This document shows, one piece after another, positions 38,226 through 47,633 of a DNA stretch of 64,000 nt. Positions within the stretch are counted from its first letter, which is position 1, and every line of letters begins with the position of its first letter. Position numbers and translations under genes: made by a program. The notes under the pieces were generated by a model, which had not been told where the DNA came from, searched no databases, and saw only the letters and a list, made by a program, of their open reading frames with translations. This stretch comes from Roseitranquillus sp963776845 (lineage in GTDB: Bacteria > Pseudomonadota > Alphaproteobacteria > Rhodobacterales > Rhodobacteraceae): assembly GCA_963776845.1 (NCBI GenBank), contig CAVZOJ010000006.1:1-64000 (forward strand), in the 5' to 3' direction.

Positions 38226-38806
38226 CGCTCGCAAAGCGTCTCCGGCTACGCCTGGGAGAAGGAGGGCAAGGCAGCAGCCCCGGGGCGTATCAAACGGAAA
38301 CTTCGTCTTCCCGCTCGATGTCGGCGAAGACGCTGAGCTTGAGCCAGAAGGTCTGGTCGGTCCCGCGTCGCGTTCATTTGGCTGGCTCCGCCGAGACAAG
38401 CACAAATGGCCGTTATCCATGGGGCGGCGCAGCGGTCACCAGCGACGCTGAACGGCGACTTGGGGCCGAAGCTATGCCTCGAGGGCGAGCAGTGGCAGCG
38501 TTCGTCCTGTGCCTCTTCGAGCAGGGCGCCCCCCGACGCGTCCCGCTCGAGAAGTGTCGCCGCCAACGCCGCCTGATCCGCCGAGCCGGGGCGCTTTATC
38601 GCGCGCCCGCGATGCTGTTCGGAGGGTCTTGCTCGACCTTGGCCCCATGATCCGCGGGATCGGCGCCCGATTAGTTGCAGTCCTATTGAGAGGCCAGGCC
38701 GCCCAAGGGTCGCCGCGCCTCCGACTGCGGCGCCTACAGCCGCTTCACCGTCGTCGAGCCGACCATACGCGCTTACCCAAGGCCGATCATACGGCCGATC
38801 GCTACA
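38226..38806. other. scrambled region, one possible C-terminal scrap
   Basis: About 580 bases without a confident gene. On the minus strand, a short frame ending at 38290 reads RRGTDQTFWLKLSVFADIER then EDEVSV, which looks like the genuine end of a lost protein, family not recognised. The rest appears non-coding. Confidence 0.3.
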
Positions 38807-39205
38807 TCATGCCGCGCCACGCAGCGCGCGCACCAAGGCCGCCGCCCGCTCCGCCGACACGTCGCCGGGAACCCGAACCACTGGCCCGTCGCCGAGTTCG
38901 ATCCCGACGCTCCCCTTCGGCCGGGTTTGCGTCACCGGACGCCGCCTCGGCATGAGCCAGGCCGGTAGCGCGTCACTCTCCAACCTGTCCCTGACCTCCG
39001 CCGGCAGCGCCAGAAGCCCCTGCCGCGTCTGACGCCGCCAAGTCGAAAGCTGATGCGGCGCAAGCTAATGCCGCCGCACGACGTCCACCACCACCGTACC
39101 GGCCTGAAAACTCTCCGCCACGATCCGCGTCTTCAGCGCCTCCGGCCAGCGCCGGTACCCTGCGTCCGACGCACCACCTCGATGCAGCCACCAAACCTAT
39201 CCCCA
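38807..39205 (-). pseudogene. IS66-family TnpA-type accessory protein, with internal stop
   Basis: Minus-strand frame: YRRWPEALKTRIVAESFQAG, VVVDVVRRH followed by a TAG, then LAPHQLSTWRRQTRQGLLAL, VGIELGDGPVVRVPGDVSAE and RAAALVRALRGAA with TGA at 38807. This is the helix-turn-helix accessory protein of IS66 elements. The internal stop sits where relatives have a Gly or similar residue in RRHGLAPHQLS. It is the second of two IS66 TnpA remnants here. Confidence 0.7.
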
Positions 39206-39329
39206 CCGGCCGCCAAATCGTCCCAAGAAGGTGCGCCGCTCGCCCGCCAAGGCGGACCCCCAGTCTTAATGAGGCGTAGGCGGCGCTTGCAGCTGGTTCG
39301 CGGACGAGGACGCCATCGCCGATTCGGAG

Positions 39330-39632
39330 CCCCTCGGACTGCGCCCGCGACAGGCGCATGACGCCATCCTTCACCGCGGGCCAGGCGAACCGCCCCTCGT
39401 CGAGCCGCTTGTAGATCATCACCAGCCCATTCGCCATTGTCGCTCCGACCAATGGCGCGACATGGCTCATCGTCCCACACCAGGATCTTCAACCTGTCGC
39501 CGCTCTTTGACCTGAAGATCACGGTCAGACCGGAACGCGGGTCGAGCCCGAGCTCGCGGCTCGCACCGTCGCCGCCAGCCCGTCGTGACCGCGCCGGAAG
39601 TCCACCGGCTTCGTCGCGATCACGATCGGCAT
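39330..39632 (-). pseudogene. IS66-family TnpB remnant
   Basis: ATG 39632 starts MPIVIATKPVDFRRGHDGLA, the classic IS66 TnpB N-terminus; after a frameshift come GLDPRSGLTVIFRSKSGDRL and KILVWDDEP, and after another GLVMIYKRLDEGRFAWPAV with VKDGVMRLSRAQ. At least two frameshifts and a missing C-terminus. The gene follows the first TnpA remnant as in intact IS66 elements. The large DDE transposase TnpC is not found. Confidence 0.75.
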
Positions 39633-39649
39633 CCGCTGCCCAGGCGTGA

Positions 39650-40089
39650 TCACCGCCGCGCTCCGAGCGCCGCCGCGATCTCCGCGATCCGCGCCGCCGG
39701 CGTCGCCCCGTCGAGACGGACCACCACCTCGCCCGCCACGATCTCCACGGCCGGCGCCGGCGTGGCGCTCTCCACCCGGGACGTTGGCGTCGGCTCCTCC
39801 GCCACCACCAGCGCCCGAAGCCGAAGCCGTCCTCCGCGACCGGCTCCTCCGGCAGCGCCAGCCGACCCTGCCGCGCCGCCCGCCGCCATGTCGTCAGCTG
39901 CTGCGGCGCGATCCCGTGCCGGTGCGCGACATCCTTCACCGACGCTCCGTGCTCCAGGCTCTCGCGGACGATCCGCCCCTTCACCGCCTCTGGCCACTCA
40001 CGCCGGCCCGTCGCGCTCTCCCGGACCTCGATCCGCCCCGCGAACCCCGATCTCCAGCCGTCGCCCATGCCCGCGCCGTGCTTGCCCAT
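39650..40089 (-). pseudogene. IS66-family TnpA-type accessory protein, frameshifted
   Basis: Reads REWPEAVKGRIVRESLEHGA then SVKDVAHRHGIAPQQLTTWR and RAARQGRLALPEEP in one frame, then after a shift near 39830 PAVEIVAGEVVVRLDGATPA and ARIAEIAAALGARR to the stop at 39650. Typical IS66 accessory protein. The element's outer end is marked by GTAAGCG on the minus strand at about 40177-40171, the usual first bases of IS66 ends, which abuts the truncated IS5 copy. Confidence 0.75.
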
Positions 40090-40178
40090 GCCAAACCCTC
40101 CAAAGAACTTAGCGGAGCGTCAGGCAGCCAGCGCATGTGCTGAAGGTCGAAGGCTTATGGGGCGTCCGGCGCGCTTAC

Positions 40179-40612
40179 AGTCGTGCTGTCGATCAGCAGG
40201 TGCAACGGCCCTCTGGGCCCACGATACGGGATGTTCACGGCGAGGGACGTCTGGCGGCGAGACAGCGTGCTGAACTCAGGCACCGTCCAGTCGAGACCGA
40301 CCAGTCGCAACAGGCTCTCGACGAAGCCCGTCGTCTGCCGCAGCGCCATGCCGAACGGCACCCTCATCGTCAGGCACGTCTGGATCGCGGTGTCACTGCA
40401 GGTCTGCTGACGGCCACGCTTGCCTGTCGGCGCGGCATCCCAGATCATCTCGGGGTCGAACCAGATCGTCAGCGCGCTCCGGCGCTTGAGCGCTTCGTTA
40501 CAGGCCGGCCAGTCCCTGGTCTTGTAGGTCGATCGTGGGGGTCTGCTCATGCATCCCAGCTACCACACTGGATTCACGAGATGATTCCTTCACGCGATTT
40601 ATGCAACAGAGC
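40179..40612 (-). pseudogene. IS5-family element, first third only, cut by IS66
   Basis: The left terminal repeat GCTCTGTTGCATAAATCGC begins at 40612 and the transposase starts at ATG 40550 (MSRPPRSTYKTRDWPACNEA). It is nearly identical to the copy at 49.0-50.1 kb through LLIDST, then stops at about 40179 where IS66 begins. Relative to this copy the 49-kb copy has lost one C from a five-C run just after the start codon. The remaining two-thirds of this copy are not found in the window. Confidence 0.8.
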
Positions 40613-40694
40613 GATGCGGGACCAAGATTTTCTGATGTGGTCAGATACTTGAGCGGATTGCTGGCTCCGGCGGCAAACTCTGTAGCGACAGTCC

Positions 40695-41219
40695 TCAAGT
40701 CGTTCCGGGTGTTCTGTGGCGGCGTTGGTGAAGGATCGCTCCCCGCGCAAGGATGACGCCAAGCACGAGGGTGACGCCGGCGGAGGAAACCAGTCCGGCC
40801 CAGTCCCCGACGAGGTCTGCCAACTCGGGAAGGCGCGAGCCAAAGAGGAAGCCGAGCAAGACATAGCCCGCGACCCAGATCGCTTCGCCGGCTGCATCCC
40901 ATGCAGAGAACCGAAGCCGCGCCATGCCCGCGGCTCCGGCCACCAGATTCACCCACGGCCCGAGCGGGGCGAAGATCACGGCCGGACCGCCCCAGCGTCC
41001 GATCTGAAACCCTGACTGATCACCGAGCAGGGCGGCGACATATGCGCAGGCCAGCACTTGCCAGAGCACCAGGTCCCCCGACGCGGCGAATGCCCCGCCC
41101 GCCAACATTACGGCGAAGGTCGGAATGGGTACGGCGAGGCAGGAAAGGAACGCGGAGATGGCGATGACCGGCAGGCCATATGTCGAGACGTAGCCAAACA
41201 GTGTCTCAGTCATCTTCAT
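40695..41219 (-). CDS. DedA/SNARE-associated family membrane protein, possibly shortened
   Basis: A 174-residue inner-membrane protein of the DedA family: LPVIAISAFLSCLAVPIPTF near the N-terminus and PLGPWVNLVAGAAGMARLRF with GEAIWVAGYVLLGF in the second half. DedA relatives act as lipid flippases or transporters. The middle (GRWGGPAVIFAPLGPW) appears about 25 residues shorter than usual, where an amphipathic loop with a conserved Arg is expected, suggesting a small in-frame deletion. Overlaps the end of the upstream small gene by 14 bases, so the two are co-translated. Confidence 0.7.
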   Translation of the reverse strand: MKMTETLFGYVSTYGLPVIAISAFLSCLAVPIPTFAVMLAGGAFAASGDLVLWQVLACAYVAALLGDQSGFQIGRWGGPAVIFAPLGPWVNLVAGAAGMARLRFSAWDAAGEAIWVAGYVLLGFLFGSRLPELADLVGDWAGLVSSAGVTLVLGVILARGAILHQRRHRTPGTT

Positions 41220-41577
41220 CGTCCCGGGCGTCCGCGAGTGCGGACTCCAGCCCGAGTATCAGTTCATCCGCGCTCCGTCCCCGCGCGGCGGCAATTTCGT
41301 CAATCGTAATCCTGCGTATCTTGCGCTCTTTTTCGAGGCCCAGCGCATCCGCGACAACGTCCGGCTCGAGGTTCCACGACTTGGACACGTAGCGGGGGGT
41401 CATCCACCCGGCGATCGGCTGCTCGTGACGGTCAGGGTCGGACCAGACGATCGTAGAGACGGTGAGCCTAACGGCGAAATTGAGCGTGATTGCAAGCGCG
41501 GCAGCAAACGCCACGCTCAGGAGTATGTTTCGCCTAAGGAACTGGAACACGCGGCGCGCTTCCTTCAGATCTTGCAT
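41206..41577 (-). CDS. small membrane-anchored protein of unknown family
   Basis: A 123-residue protein: a basic N-terminus, one transmembrane helix (ILLSVAFAAALAITLNFAVR) and a soluble tail with two helix-turn-helix-like segments, YVSKSWNLEPDVVADALGLE and RRITIDEIAAARGRSADELI. The tail resembles a pair of short HTH repeats, but no family was recognised. It overlaps the DedA gene, pointing to a shared membrane function. Confidence 0.6.
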   Translation of the reverse strand: MQDLKEARRVFQFLRRNILLSVAFAAALAITLNFAVRLTVSTIVWSDPDRHEQPIAGWMTPRYVSKSWNLEPDVVADALGLEKERKIRRITIDEIAAARGRSADELILGLESALADARDDEDD

Positions 41578-41667
41578 TCACCAGCGCAAAGATGCGGTGT
41601 CGTGGCAACCCGAAGTCGAGCGTGTCTGACTGATCGTCGGCCCTTCTGCGCTGAGCGGGTTGCGTAA

Positions 41668-41818
41668 TCTTCGCTCCGCTGCGAGGAGCGCAAGGGCCGA
41701 GACCCATGCGGCGCCGCGGCGGCGGCCGCGCCGCTCGGAAAGCAGCACTGGGCCGGCCGCGACGAAGCTTGATCCGCTGAAACCCTACGAGCCGCGCTGC
41801 CGCACGGCAGCTGCGGCC
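41668..41818 (+). repeat. dispersed repeat, copy E
   Basis: CTCCGCTGCGAGGAGCGCAA and GGGCCGAGACCCATGCGGCG align with the minus-strand core of copy C, and GAGCCGCGCTGCCGCACGGC aligns with its distal arm. By eye about 80% of positions agree over the first 75 bases. Located between the small membrane gene and a GH13 scrap. Confidence 0.6.
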
Positions 41819-41842
41819 TCCTGAGAGGAACCCTCCTCGCCG

Positions 41843-42100
41843 CTATTCCGTCGGACGCAGGATGCTCCCCTCCAGCGGTAGGAGGCGATATCGCGGCTTC
41901 TGCTCCCTGGCGGCGGTGGAGAGAAGCACCTCGCCCCGAGCGGAGAGGTCCCGGGCCTCGCGCGAGAAGCTCGCGGCCACGATGCAAGATTGGGCGCCGT
42001 AGGTCCGCCGGTACATGAAGAGGCCGGCGTCGACGTGGAGCCCCTCTTTGGACCCCATCGAGAGCTCCGGCAATTGCGACAAGGCGGCGCGCCTAATGGC
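41843..42100 (-). pseudogene. GH13 alpha-glucosidase, C-terminal scrap
   Basis: The frame reads LSQLPELSMGSKEGLHVDAG then LFMYRRTYGAQSCIVAASFS, REARDLSARGEVLLSTAARE and LLPLEGSILRP. This follows the pattern of the C-terminal beta-domain of GH13 alpha-glucosidases (fmYrR..., vv.NfS.e, g.vLLST, l.p.egvilr). No catalytic barrel is present. Upstream coding character is lost at about 42100. Confidence 0.5.
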
Positions 42101-42159
42101 ACCTCTCATGGCGATCCCTACATTCATTTCAGTAATTACTGAACAACTAGGAACATCAG

Positions 42160-42711
42160 ATGAGCGAGCGGATCGAGACCGAGTTCATCCTGCATTTTGG
42201 CGAGATGGGATCGCGCTGGGGGATCAACCGCACGGTCGGGCAGATCTACGCGCTGCTGTTCCTGGCAGACCGGCCGCTCTGTGCCGAAGACATCTGCGCG
42301 CGCCTGCACTTCTCGCGCTCGAACGTCTCGATGGGGCTGAAGGAGTTGCAGGCGTGGAACCTCGTACGCCTGCGTCACATCGAGGGTGACCGGCGGGACC
42401 ACTTCGAGACGCCCGCCGATCTCTGGCAGATCGTCCGCACCCTGATCTCGGAACGCAAGAAGCGCGAGATCGACCCGACGCTGACCAAGCTGCGCGAGCT
42501 CGAGCTCGAGGCCGACGGCGACGGACATGCCAACCGGCGGATCCGCGAGCTGCGCGAGCTGATCGAGACGATGACCGCCTTCTACGAGGACATGGAGCGG
42601 ATCGAGACCGAGCGCCTCGTGGCGCTGCTCAGGGCCGGGGCCAAGCTGACGAAATTCGTCACCGCCACCGGCCGGGTCATCCCGCTCAAGGACAAGGAGA
42701 GCCGTAAATGA
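42160..42711 (+). CDS. GbsR/MarR-type transcriptional regulator
   Basis: A 183-residue winged-helix regulator of the GbsR group: TEFILHFGEMGSRWGINRTV, ADRPLCAEDICARLHFSRSN, VSMGLKELQAWNLVRLRHIE and GDRRDHFETPADLWQIV, the winged helix and wing. A C-terminal dimerisation helix follows. Its stop overlaps the start of cydA (ATGA-type overlap at 42708-42711), so it is expressed with the oxidase genes and probably controls them, perhaps in response to a redox or stress signal. Intact. Confidence 0.88.
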   Translation: MSERIETEFILHFGEMGSRWGINRTVGQIYALLFLADRPLCAEDICARLHFSRSNVSMGLKELQAWNLVRLRHIEGDRRDHFETPADLWQIVRTLISERKKREIDPTLTKLRELELEADGDGHANRRIRELRELIETMTAFYEDMERIETERLVALLRAGAKLTKFVTATGRVIPLKDKESRK

Positions 42712-44120
42712 TGGAGACCCTGCTGCTGTCGCGGATCCAGTTCGCCGCGAACATCTCGTTCCACATCCTGTTCCCGACGATCACCATCGCCCTCGGCTGG
42801 GCTCTGTTTTTCTTCAAGCTGCGCTTCAACGCCACGGGTGCGGAGCGCTGGATGGACGCCTACCGCTTTTGGGTGAAGGTGTTCGCGCTCAGCTTCGCGA
42901 TGGGCGTGGTCAGCGGCATCACCATGTCTTTCCAGTTCGGCACCAACTGGCCGGGCTTCATGGAGAGTGTCGGCAACATCGCCGGGCCGCTGCTGGCCTA
43001 CGAGATCCTGACCGCGTTCTTCCTTGAGGCGGTGTTCCTCGGCATCATGCTCTTCGGCTTCCGCCGGGCGCCGGGCTGGCTGCACACGCTCGCAACGTTC
43101 CTGGTGGCCTTCGGCACCACGATGAGCGCGTTCTGGATCATCGTGCTCAACAGCTGGATGCACACCCCCGCCGGCTTCGAGTTGCGCGACGGCGTCGCGC
43201 ACGCCACCGACTGGATGGCGATCGTCTTCAACCCCTCGATGCCCTACCGGCTGACGCACATGCTCTTGGCCTCCGGCCTGACGGTAGCGTTCCTGATCGC
43301 CGGCCTCTCGGCGTTCCGCTGGCTGCTCGGCGACCGGTCGGAGGGGGTGCGCACCACGCTGCGCTTCGGCCTCCTGACGGGTGCCGTCCTGATCCCGCTC
43401 CAGATCGTCGCCGGCGACATGCACGGGCTCAACACGCTGGAGCACCAGCCGGCCAAGGTCGCCGCGATGGAGGGCAACTGGGAGACCGGGCCGAACACGC
43501 CGCTCCTGCTCTTCGCGCTGCCGGACGAGGAGCTGCGCGCGAACCGTTTCGAGATCGGCATCCCGAACGGCGCGAGCCTGATCCTCAAGCACAAGCCGGA
43601 GGGCGTGGTGCCGGGCCTCAACGATTTCGTCACCGAGGAAGGCGAGATCCTGCATCCGCGCGTGTCGCCCGTCTTCTGGGGCTTCCGCGTCATGGTCGGC
43701 ACCGGCATGGCCATGCTGGCGCTGAGCTGGGGCGCGACCGCCCTCATGCTGCGCCGCCAGCCGGGCGCGACGGGCGGCTTCTGGCAGACGCGCGCCGGTC
43801 TTGGCGGGCTGCCGCGGCCCGTCATCTGGGCGGCGCTGGCGATGACCTTCTCGGGCTGGCTCGCCACGCTCGCGGGATGGTACGTCACCGAGATCGGCCG
43901 GCAGCCCTGGCTCGTGTCGGGCGTGCTGAGGACGGAGGCCGCGGTGGCCGACGTGCCCGCGCCGATGGTGCTGGGTACGCTGGTGGCCTACCTTGCGATC
44001 TACGTGGCGCTGACCGCGGCTTATGTCGGTGTCCTGTTCTACCTCGCGCGCAAGGCTGCCCACGGCGATCGCCTGCCGCAGCCGCAGCCCGACGCGGTCC
44101 CCGAGGCGATCACCGCCTGA
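42708..44120 (+). CDS. cydA: cytochrome bd-type quinol oxidase subunit I (CioA-like)
   Basis: A 470-residue membrane protein: nine helices, METLLLSRIQFAANISFHIL at the N-terminus with the haem-ligand His, FQFGTNWPGFMESVGNIAGP, and the GRQPW motif (EIGRQPWLVSGVLRTEAAVA) near residue 395. The quinol-binding Q-loop is short, as in cyanide-insensitive oxidases (CioA) of alpha- and gammaproteobacteria. With subunit II it oxidises ubiquinol and reduces oxygen without pumping protons, giving tolerance to low oxygen, sulfide or nitric oxide. Starts inside the regulator's stop codon. Intact. Confidence 0.93.
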   Translation: MMETLLLSRIQFAANISFHILFPTITIALGWALFFFKLRFNATGAERWMDAYRFWVKVFALSFAMGVVSGITMSFQFGTNWPGFMESVGNIAGPLLAYEILTAFFLEAVFLGIMLFGFRRAPGWLHTLATFLVAFGTTMSAFWIIVLNSWMHTPAGFELRDGVAHATDWMAIVFNPSMPYRLTHMLLASGLTVAFLIAGLSAFRWLLGDRSEGVRTTLRFGLLTGAVLIPLQIVAGDMHGLNTLEHQPAKVAAMEGNWETGPNTPLLLFALPDEELRANRFEIGIPNGASLILKHKPEGVVPGLNDFVTEEGEILHPRVSPVFWGFRVMVGTGMAMLALSWGATALMLRRQPGATGGFWQTRAGLGGLPRPVIWAALAMTFSGWLATLAGWYVTEIGRQPWLVSGVLRTEAAVADVPAPMVLGTLVAYLAIYVALTAAYVGVLFYLARKAAHGDRLPQPQPDAVPEAITA

Positions 44121-44178
44121 GGCCTCGCGGCGGGCGCCCGTCGCCCGCCGCCCCCTCGAACACGAAGGAGCTGAGCGC

Positions 44179-45192
44179 ATGATGACCATCTTCGGCGATC
44201 CCACTGTCTGGCTTCCGGCGGCCTTCGCCGCGCTGATGGGGCTCGCGATCCTGATCTACGTCGTCCTCGATGGCTTCGACCTCGGCGTCGGCCTGCTGAC
44301 ACCGCTCGGGTCCGACGCCGAGAAGGACCGCATGATCGCCTCGATCGGCCCGTTCTGGGACGCCAACGAGACCTGGCTGGTCCTCGCCATCGGTCTCCTG
44401 CTCGTGGCCTTCCCGACGGCGCATGGCGTGATCCTGTCGGGTCTCTACCTGCCGGTCGCGGTCATGCTGATCGGCCTGATCCTGCGCGGCGTCGCCTTCG
44501 AATTCCGCGTCAAGGCGCCGTCCGGCCACAAGCGCAGCTGGGACCGAGCGTTCTTCGCCGGCTCGCTGATGACGTCGCTGTCACAGGGCTTCATGCTGGG
44601 CATGTACGTCATGGGCCTCGCCTGGACGCCCGCGGCGCTGGCCTTCGCGTCTCTGACCGCCATCTGTCTGACCGTCGGCTACAGCTTCATCGGCGCCACC
44701 TGGCTGATCTGGAAGACCGAGGGCGCGCTTCAGATCAAGGCGGTGCAGTGGGCGCGGGGCGGCATCTGGGGCATGCTCGGCGGCCTCGGTCTCGTGTCGC
44801 TGGCCTCGCCGCTGGTGTCTCCGCGGATCTTCGAGAAGTGGTTCGCATTCCCCGAGATCGTGCTGCTGGCTCCGATGCCCCTGATGTTCGCGCTGCTCGC
44901 CGTGCTGCTGATGCTGGCGCTCCGCGTGCTGCCGACGCGGGACGACGGCTGGTCCTGGTTCCCGTTCGCCGGAACGGTCGTGCTGTTCATCCTGGCCTTC
45001 TTCGGCCTCGCCTATTCGTTCTATCCCTACGTCGTTCCTGACCGGCTGACGCTCTACGAAGCAGCCTCGGCTCCCGAGAGCCTGGCGATCATCCTCGTCG
45101 GCACCTGCTTCGTGCTGCCGATGATCCTCGGCTACACGGCGCTCAGCTACACCGTCTTCCGCGGCAAGGCCCGTGACCTCACCTACTACTGA
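44179..45192 (+). CDS. cydB: cytochrome bd-type quinol oxidase subunit II
   Basis: A 337-residue membrane protein. ATG 44179 is nine bases after AAGGAG. The family's opening VLDGFDLGVGLLTPLGSDAE, GPFWDANETWLVLAIGLLLV (with the conserved WDANETWL) and GVAFEFRVKA are all present, with eight or more helices to YTVFRGKARDLTYY. Pairs with the upstream subunit to form the oxidase. Spacing of 58 bases between the two genes suggests one transcript. No cydX-like small gene was seen downstream. Confidence 0.92.
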   Translation: MMTIFGDPTVWLPAAFAALMGLAILIYVVLDGFDLGVGLLTPLGSDAEKDRMIASIGPFWDANETWLVLAIGLLLVAFPTAHGVILSGLYLPVAVMLIGLILRGVAFEFRVKAPSGHKRSWDRAFFAGSLMTSLSQGFMLGMYVMGLAWTPAALAFASLTAICLTVGYSFIGATWLIWKTEGALQIKAVQWARGGIWGMLGGLGLVSLASPLVSPRIFEKWFAFPEIVLLAPMPLMFALLAVLLMLALRVLPTRDDGWSWFPFAGTVVLFILAFFGLAYSFYPYVVPDRLTLYEAASAPESLAIILVGTCFVLPMILGYTALSYTVFRGKARDLTYY

Positions 45193-45281
45193 CGGCACCC
45201 AGCGGCGTCGGCGGCAGCCGGATCGACCAGGCAGGCGCTTCTACTCGGTGGCCGAGAGGCGGCGGCGCTACTCATTTTGGT

Positions 45282-45299
45282 CCTCGAGGCGCCTCGAGG
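45282..45299. repeat. 18-bp perfect palindrome between cydB and the antiporter
   Basis: CCTCGAGGC followed directly by GCCTCGAGG, an exact palindrome. It lies between the end of cydB and the convergent antiporter. With no loop it would suit a dimeric DNA-binding protein better than an RNA hairpin; it may still act in termination. Confidence 0.4.
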
Positions 45300-45309
45300 T
45301 CCAGTCTCC

Positions 45310-47140
45310 TCAGGTCGAACTCCGATCCACGTCGTCCTGCCGGTGATCCGGCGCCAAGAAGGCGATTACGCTGTCTCCGCGAACGACCGACGCGCCGCTG
45401 GTGCCTTCCGGTGAAACCAGTGACAGTGACCCGTCAGCGCGCACGATCACTGCGGGGACGACTGAGGGAGATCGCGGCAGGTCATCCGGCTCCACGTCTT
45501 CCTCGACCGCAACGCTCCGGAACCGCCAGCCGGCCTCATGGCGCTCCTCGAAGCCGCTGTAGTCTAAGTCGGCGTCCGCCCAGATCTTGCCGCGAATGTC
45601 GCGGCTGAGACCGCGCCTCTTGTCGAGCAGGCGTCCGTCGCCTGCAGCGATCTGCAGGACCCGCTCTCTGCCGACTTCAGGCGCCATGTGCGCGCACAGC
45701 AGCGCGTTGTAGATCTCGTCCGGCGTCGCGGCGAGGATATAGTCGTGCGGATGGCGCTCGAGCGTCTCCCCTCCCTTCTCGGCGAGCGCATCGACGCGCA
45801 GGACCTTGATGCCCGCGCTCCGCGCGTCCTTGAGCGGCTCCGCGTGGATGTCGACCAGCGTCGCGGGCACGTCGACGTCATGAAGAGCCCGCGCCAGATC
45901 GATGGACCAGGGCGACGCCCCGATGATCGCGATGCTGGGCCGGACCTGCGAAATGAGGTTGAGCCGCCGCGCCAGCGGCCGGAGCGTGAAGCCGTGCAGC
46001 AGGACGGTGGCGGTGATGACGGCGAACACCGCCGGTTGCAGAAGCTCGCTCGACGGATAGGCTTCGGCCGAGAGCTTGATGCTGGCGAGCCCCGCAACCG
46101 CGGCGGCGACGATGCCGCGTGGGCCGATCCACGACACCAGGATCCGCTCCTGCAAAGTCATGCCAGAGCCGATCGTCGCCAGCATGATCGCGGCGGGACG
46201 GACGAGGAACACCACCGCCGCCGTAACCGCGAGCAGCGGCAGCGACAGACGGGCGAGCACCTCGGCGTCGAGATCGGAGGCCAACACGATGAAGAGCGCC
46301 GAGACGATGAGGATGACCAGCGCCTCCTTGATCCGCGTCAGGTCGCCAAGTCCCGCGACACCCATGTTCGCGAGCACAACGCCGAATACGGTGACCGCGA
46401 CGAGACCGGATTCCGGCATGACAACGTTCGAAAGGACGTAGATCGTCAGCACCAGGCTGAGCAGCATCGGCGACTTCAGCACCTCCGGGACCGCGTCGCG
46501 GCGAAACGACCAGCGCGTCACCCATGCCGACCCGACGCCGAGCGCGACGGCGATCGCGAGGCCGGCGACGAGTTCCTCCCCAGAACCCGCTGTACTCGTC
46601 CTCTGCGTGCTGGCGCAGGACCAGGACTTCCAGAGCGACGGCTGCGAGCACGGCGCCGATGGGATCGTTGACGATCCCCTCCCACTTGAGGAACGACGCG
46701 GGCCTCGGCTTCAGCCGCGCCTGCCGCAGCAGCGGAATGATCACCGTCGGGCCGGTTACGATCAGGATGCTGCCGAAGAGCACCGCCACCCCAAGGCTCA
46801 TGTCCGCGATGACGTAGCCGGCGAGCGTCCCGAGCCCGAGACTCAGCGGCACCGCCACCAGCGTCAGCCGCCGGATCCCCGAGCCCGCCTCGCGCAGTTC
46901 GCGATAGTTCAGCGCCAGGCCGCCCTCGAAGAGCACGATGGCGACGGCGAGGCCGATCAGCGGCTGCAGCGTCTCTCCGAAGGCCTGGCTCGGATCGACG
47001 AGTTGCAGGCCGGGTCCCACGGCGAGGCCGACGCCCAGCAGCAGGACGATTGCCGGGACGCCGAGCCGCCACGCGATCCACTGCGAGGCGAAGCCGCCGA
47101 ACACGATGCAAAGAACGGCGATCGCCGTCGCGTTTTCCAT
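45310..47140 (-). pseudogene. NhaP/CPA1-type cation:proton antiporter with TrkA-C tail, one-base frameshift
   Basis: The N-terminal half (from ATG 47140) is MENATAIAVLCIVFGGFASQ with helices typical of CPA1 antiporters (FEGGLALNYREL, IVTGPTVIIPLLRQARLKPR, KWEGIVNDPIGAVLAAVAL). At 46578-46581 a run of four Gs on the minus strand has one more G than the frame needs; after it the protein continues from 46560 through IVVASLVILSALF-like helices, SWIGPRGIVAAAVAGLAS and a cytoplasmic Rossmann part (PSIAIIGASPWSIDLARALH) with a TrkA-C/RCK end. Combined length about 610 residues, normal for the family. A single base restores the gene, so an assembly error is a fair alternative. Confidence 0.75.
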
Positions 47141-47633
47141 TTCGGCAACTCAGTCATTTGGACAAGAGGAATGTTCGACAACCTTCAAGCATCAAAACAG
47201 TTGCCGTTCGACGGTTCGAGGGGATCGGCGCACGGTTTGGCCTCCGCTTTCCCGTCTATCTTCGCGCCGGGGCGGTGACGTTGCATCAATGCAAACCAGT
47301 CTCAGAGTTGGCTGGCCGCTTGAACTAGCCCGCGCCGATGTTGCGCCAAGCGTTCAAACTAGTTCGGCGATCAGATCCACTCCGGTCCCGGTCGCCGACG
47401 TGCCGGTCAATGTCCACGAGCGGGTCAGACATGCGGAGCGACCGCCACTGCGCCGCGGAAGAGGGCGCTGTCGTCGGCCCCCATAGGCTTTGAACTCCAC
47501 GAACATCTCGGCTCCAGGGGTCGCGGCGGCGCCGCCCCGTGCAACGGTCCCGACGGCGACGGCGCATAGAACGTAACCGTTGACCACGCGATGCCCGCGA
47601 TCAGGTTGATCCACATGTTCTCGATTCCGAACG
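47141..47633. other. intergenic, nothing recognised
   Basis: About 490 bases upstream of the antiporter. A minus-strand frame near 47590 reads ENMWINLIAGIAWSTVTFY, which is hydrophobic and may be a scrap of a membrane protein, but no family or start site supports it. Confidence 0.35.
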
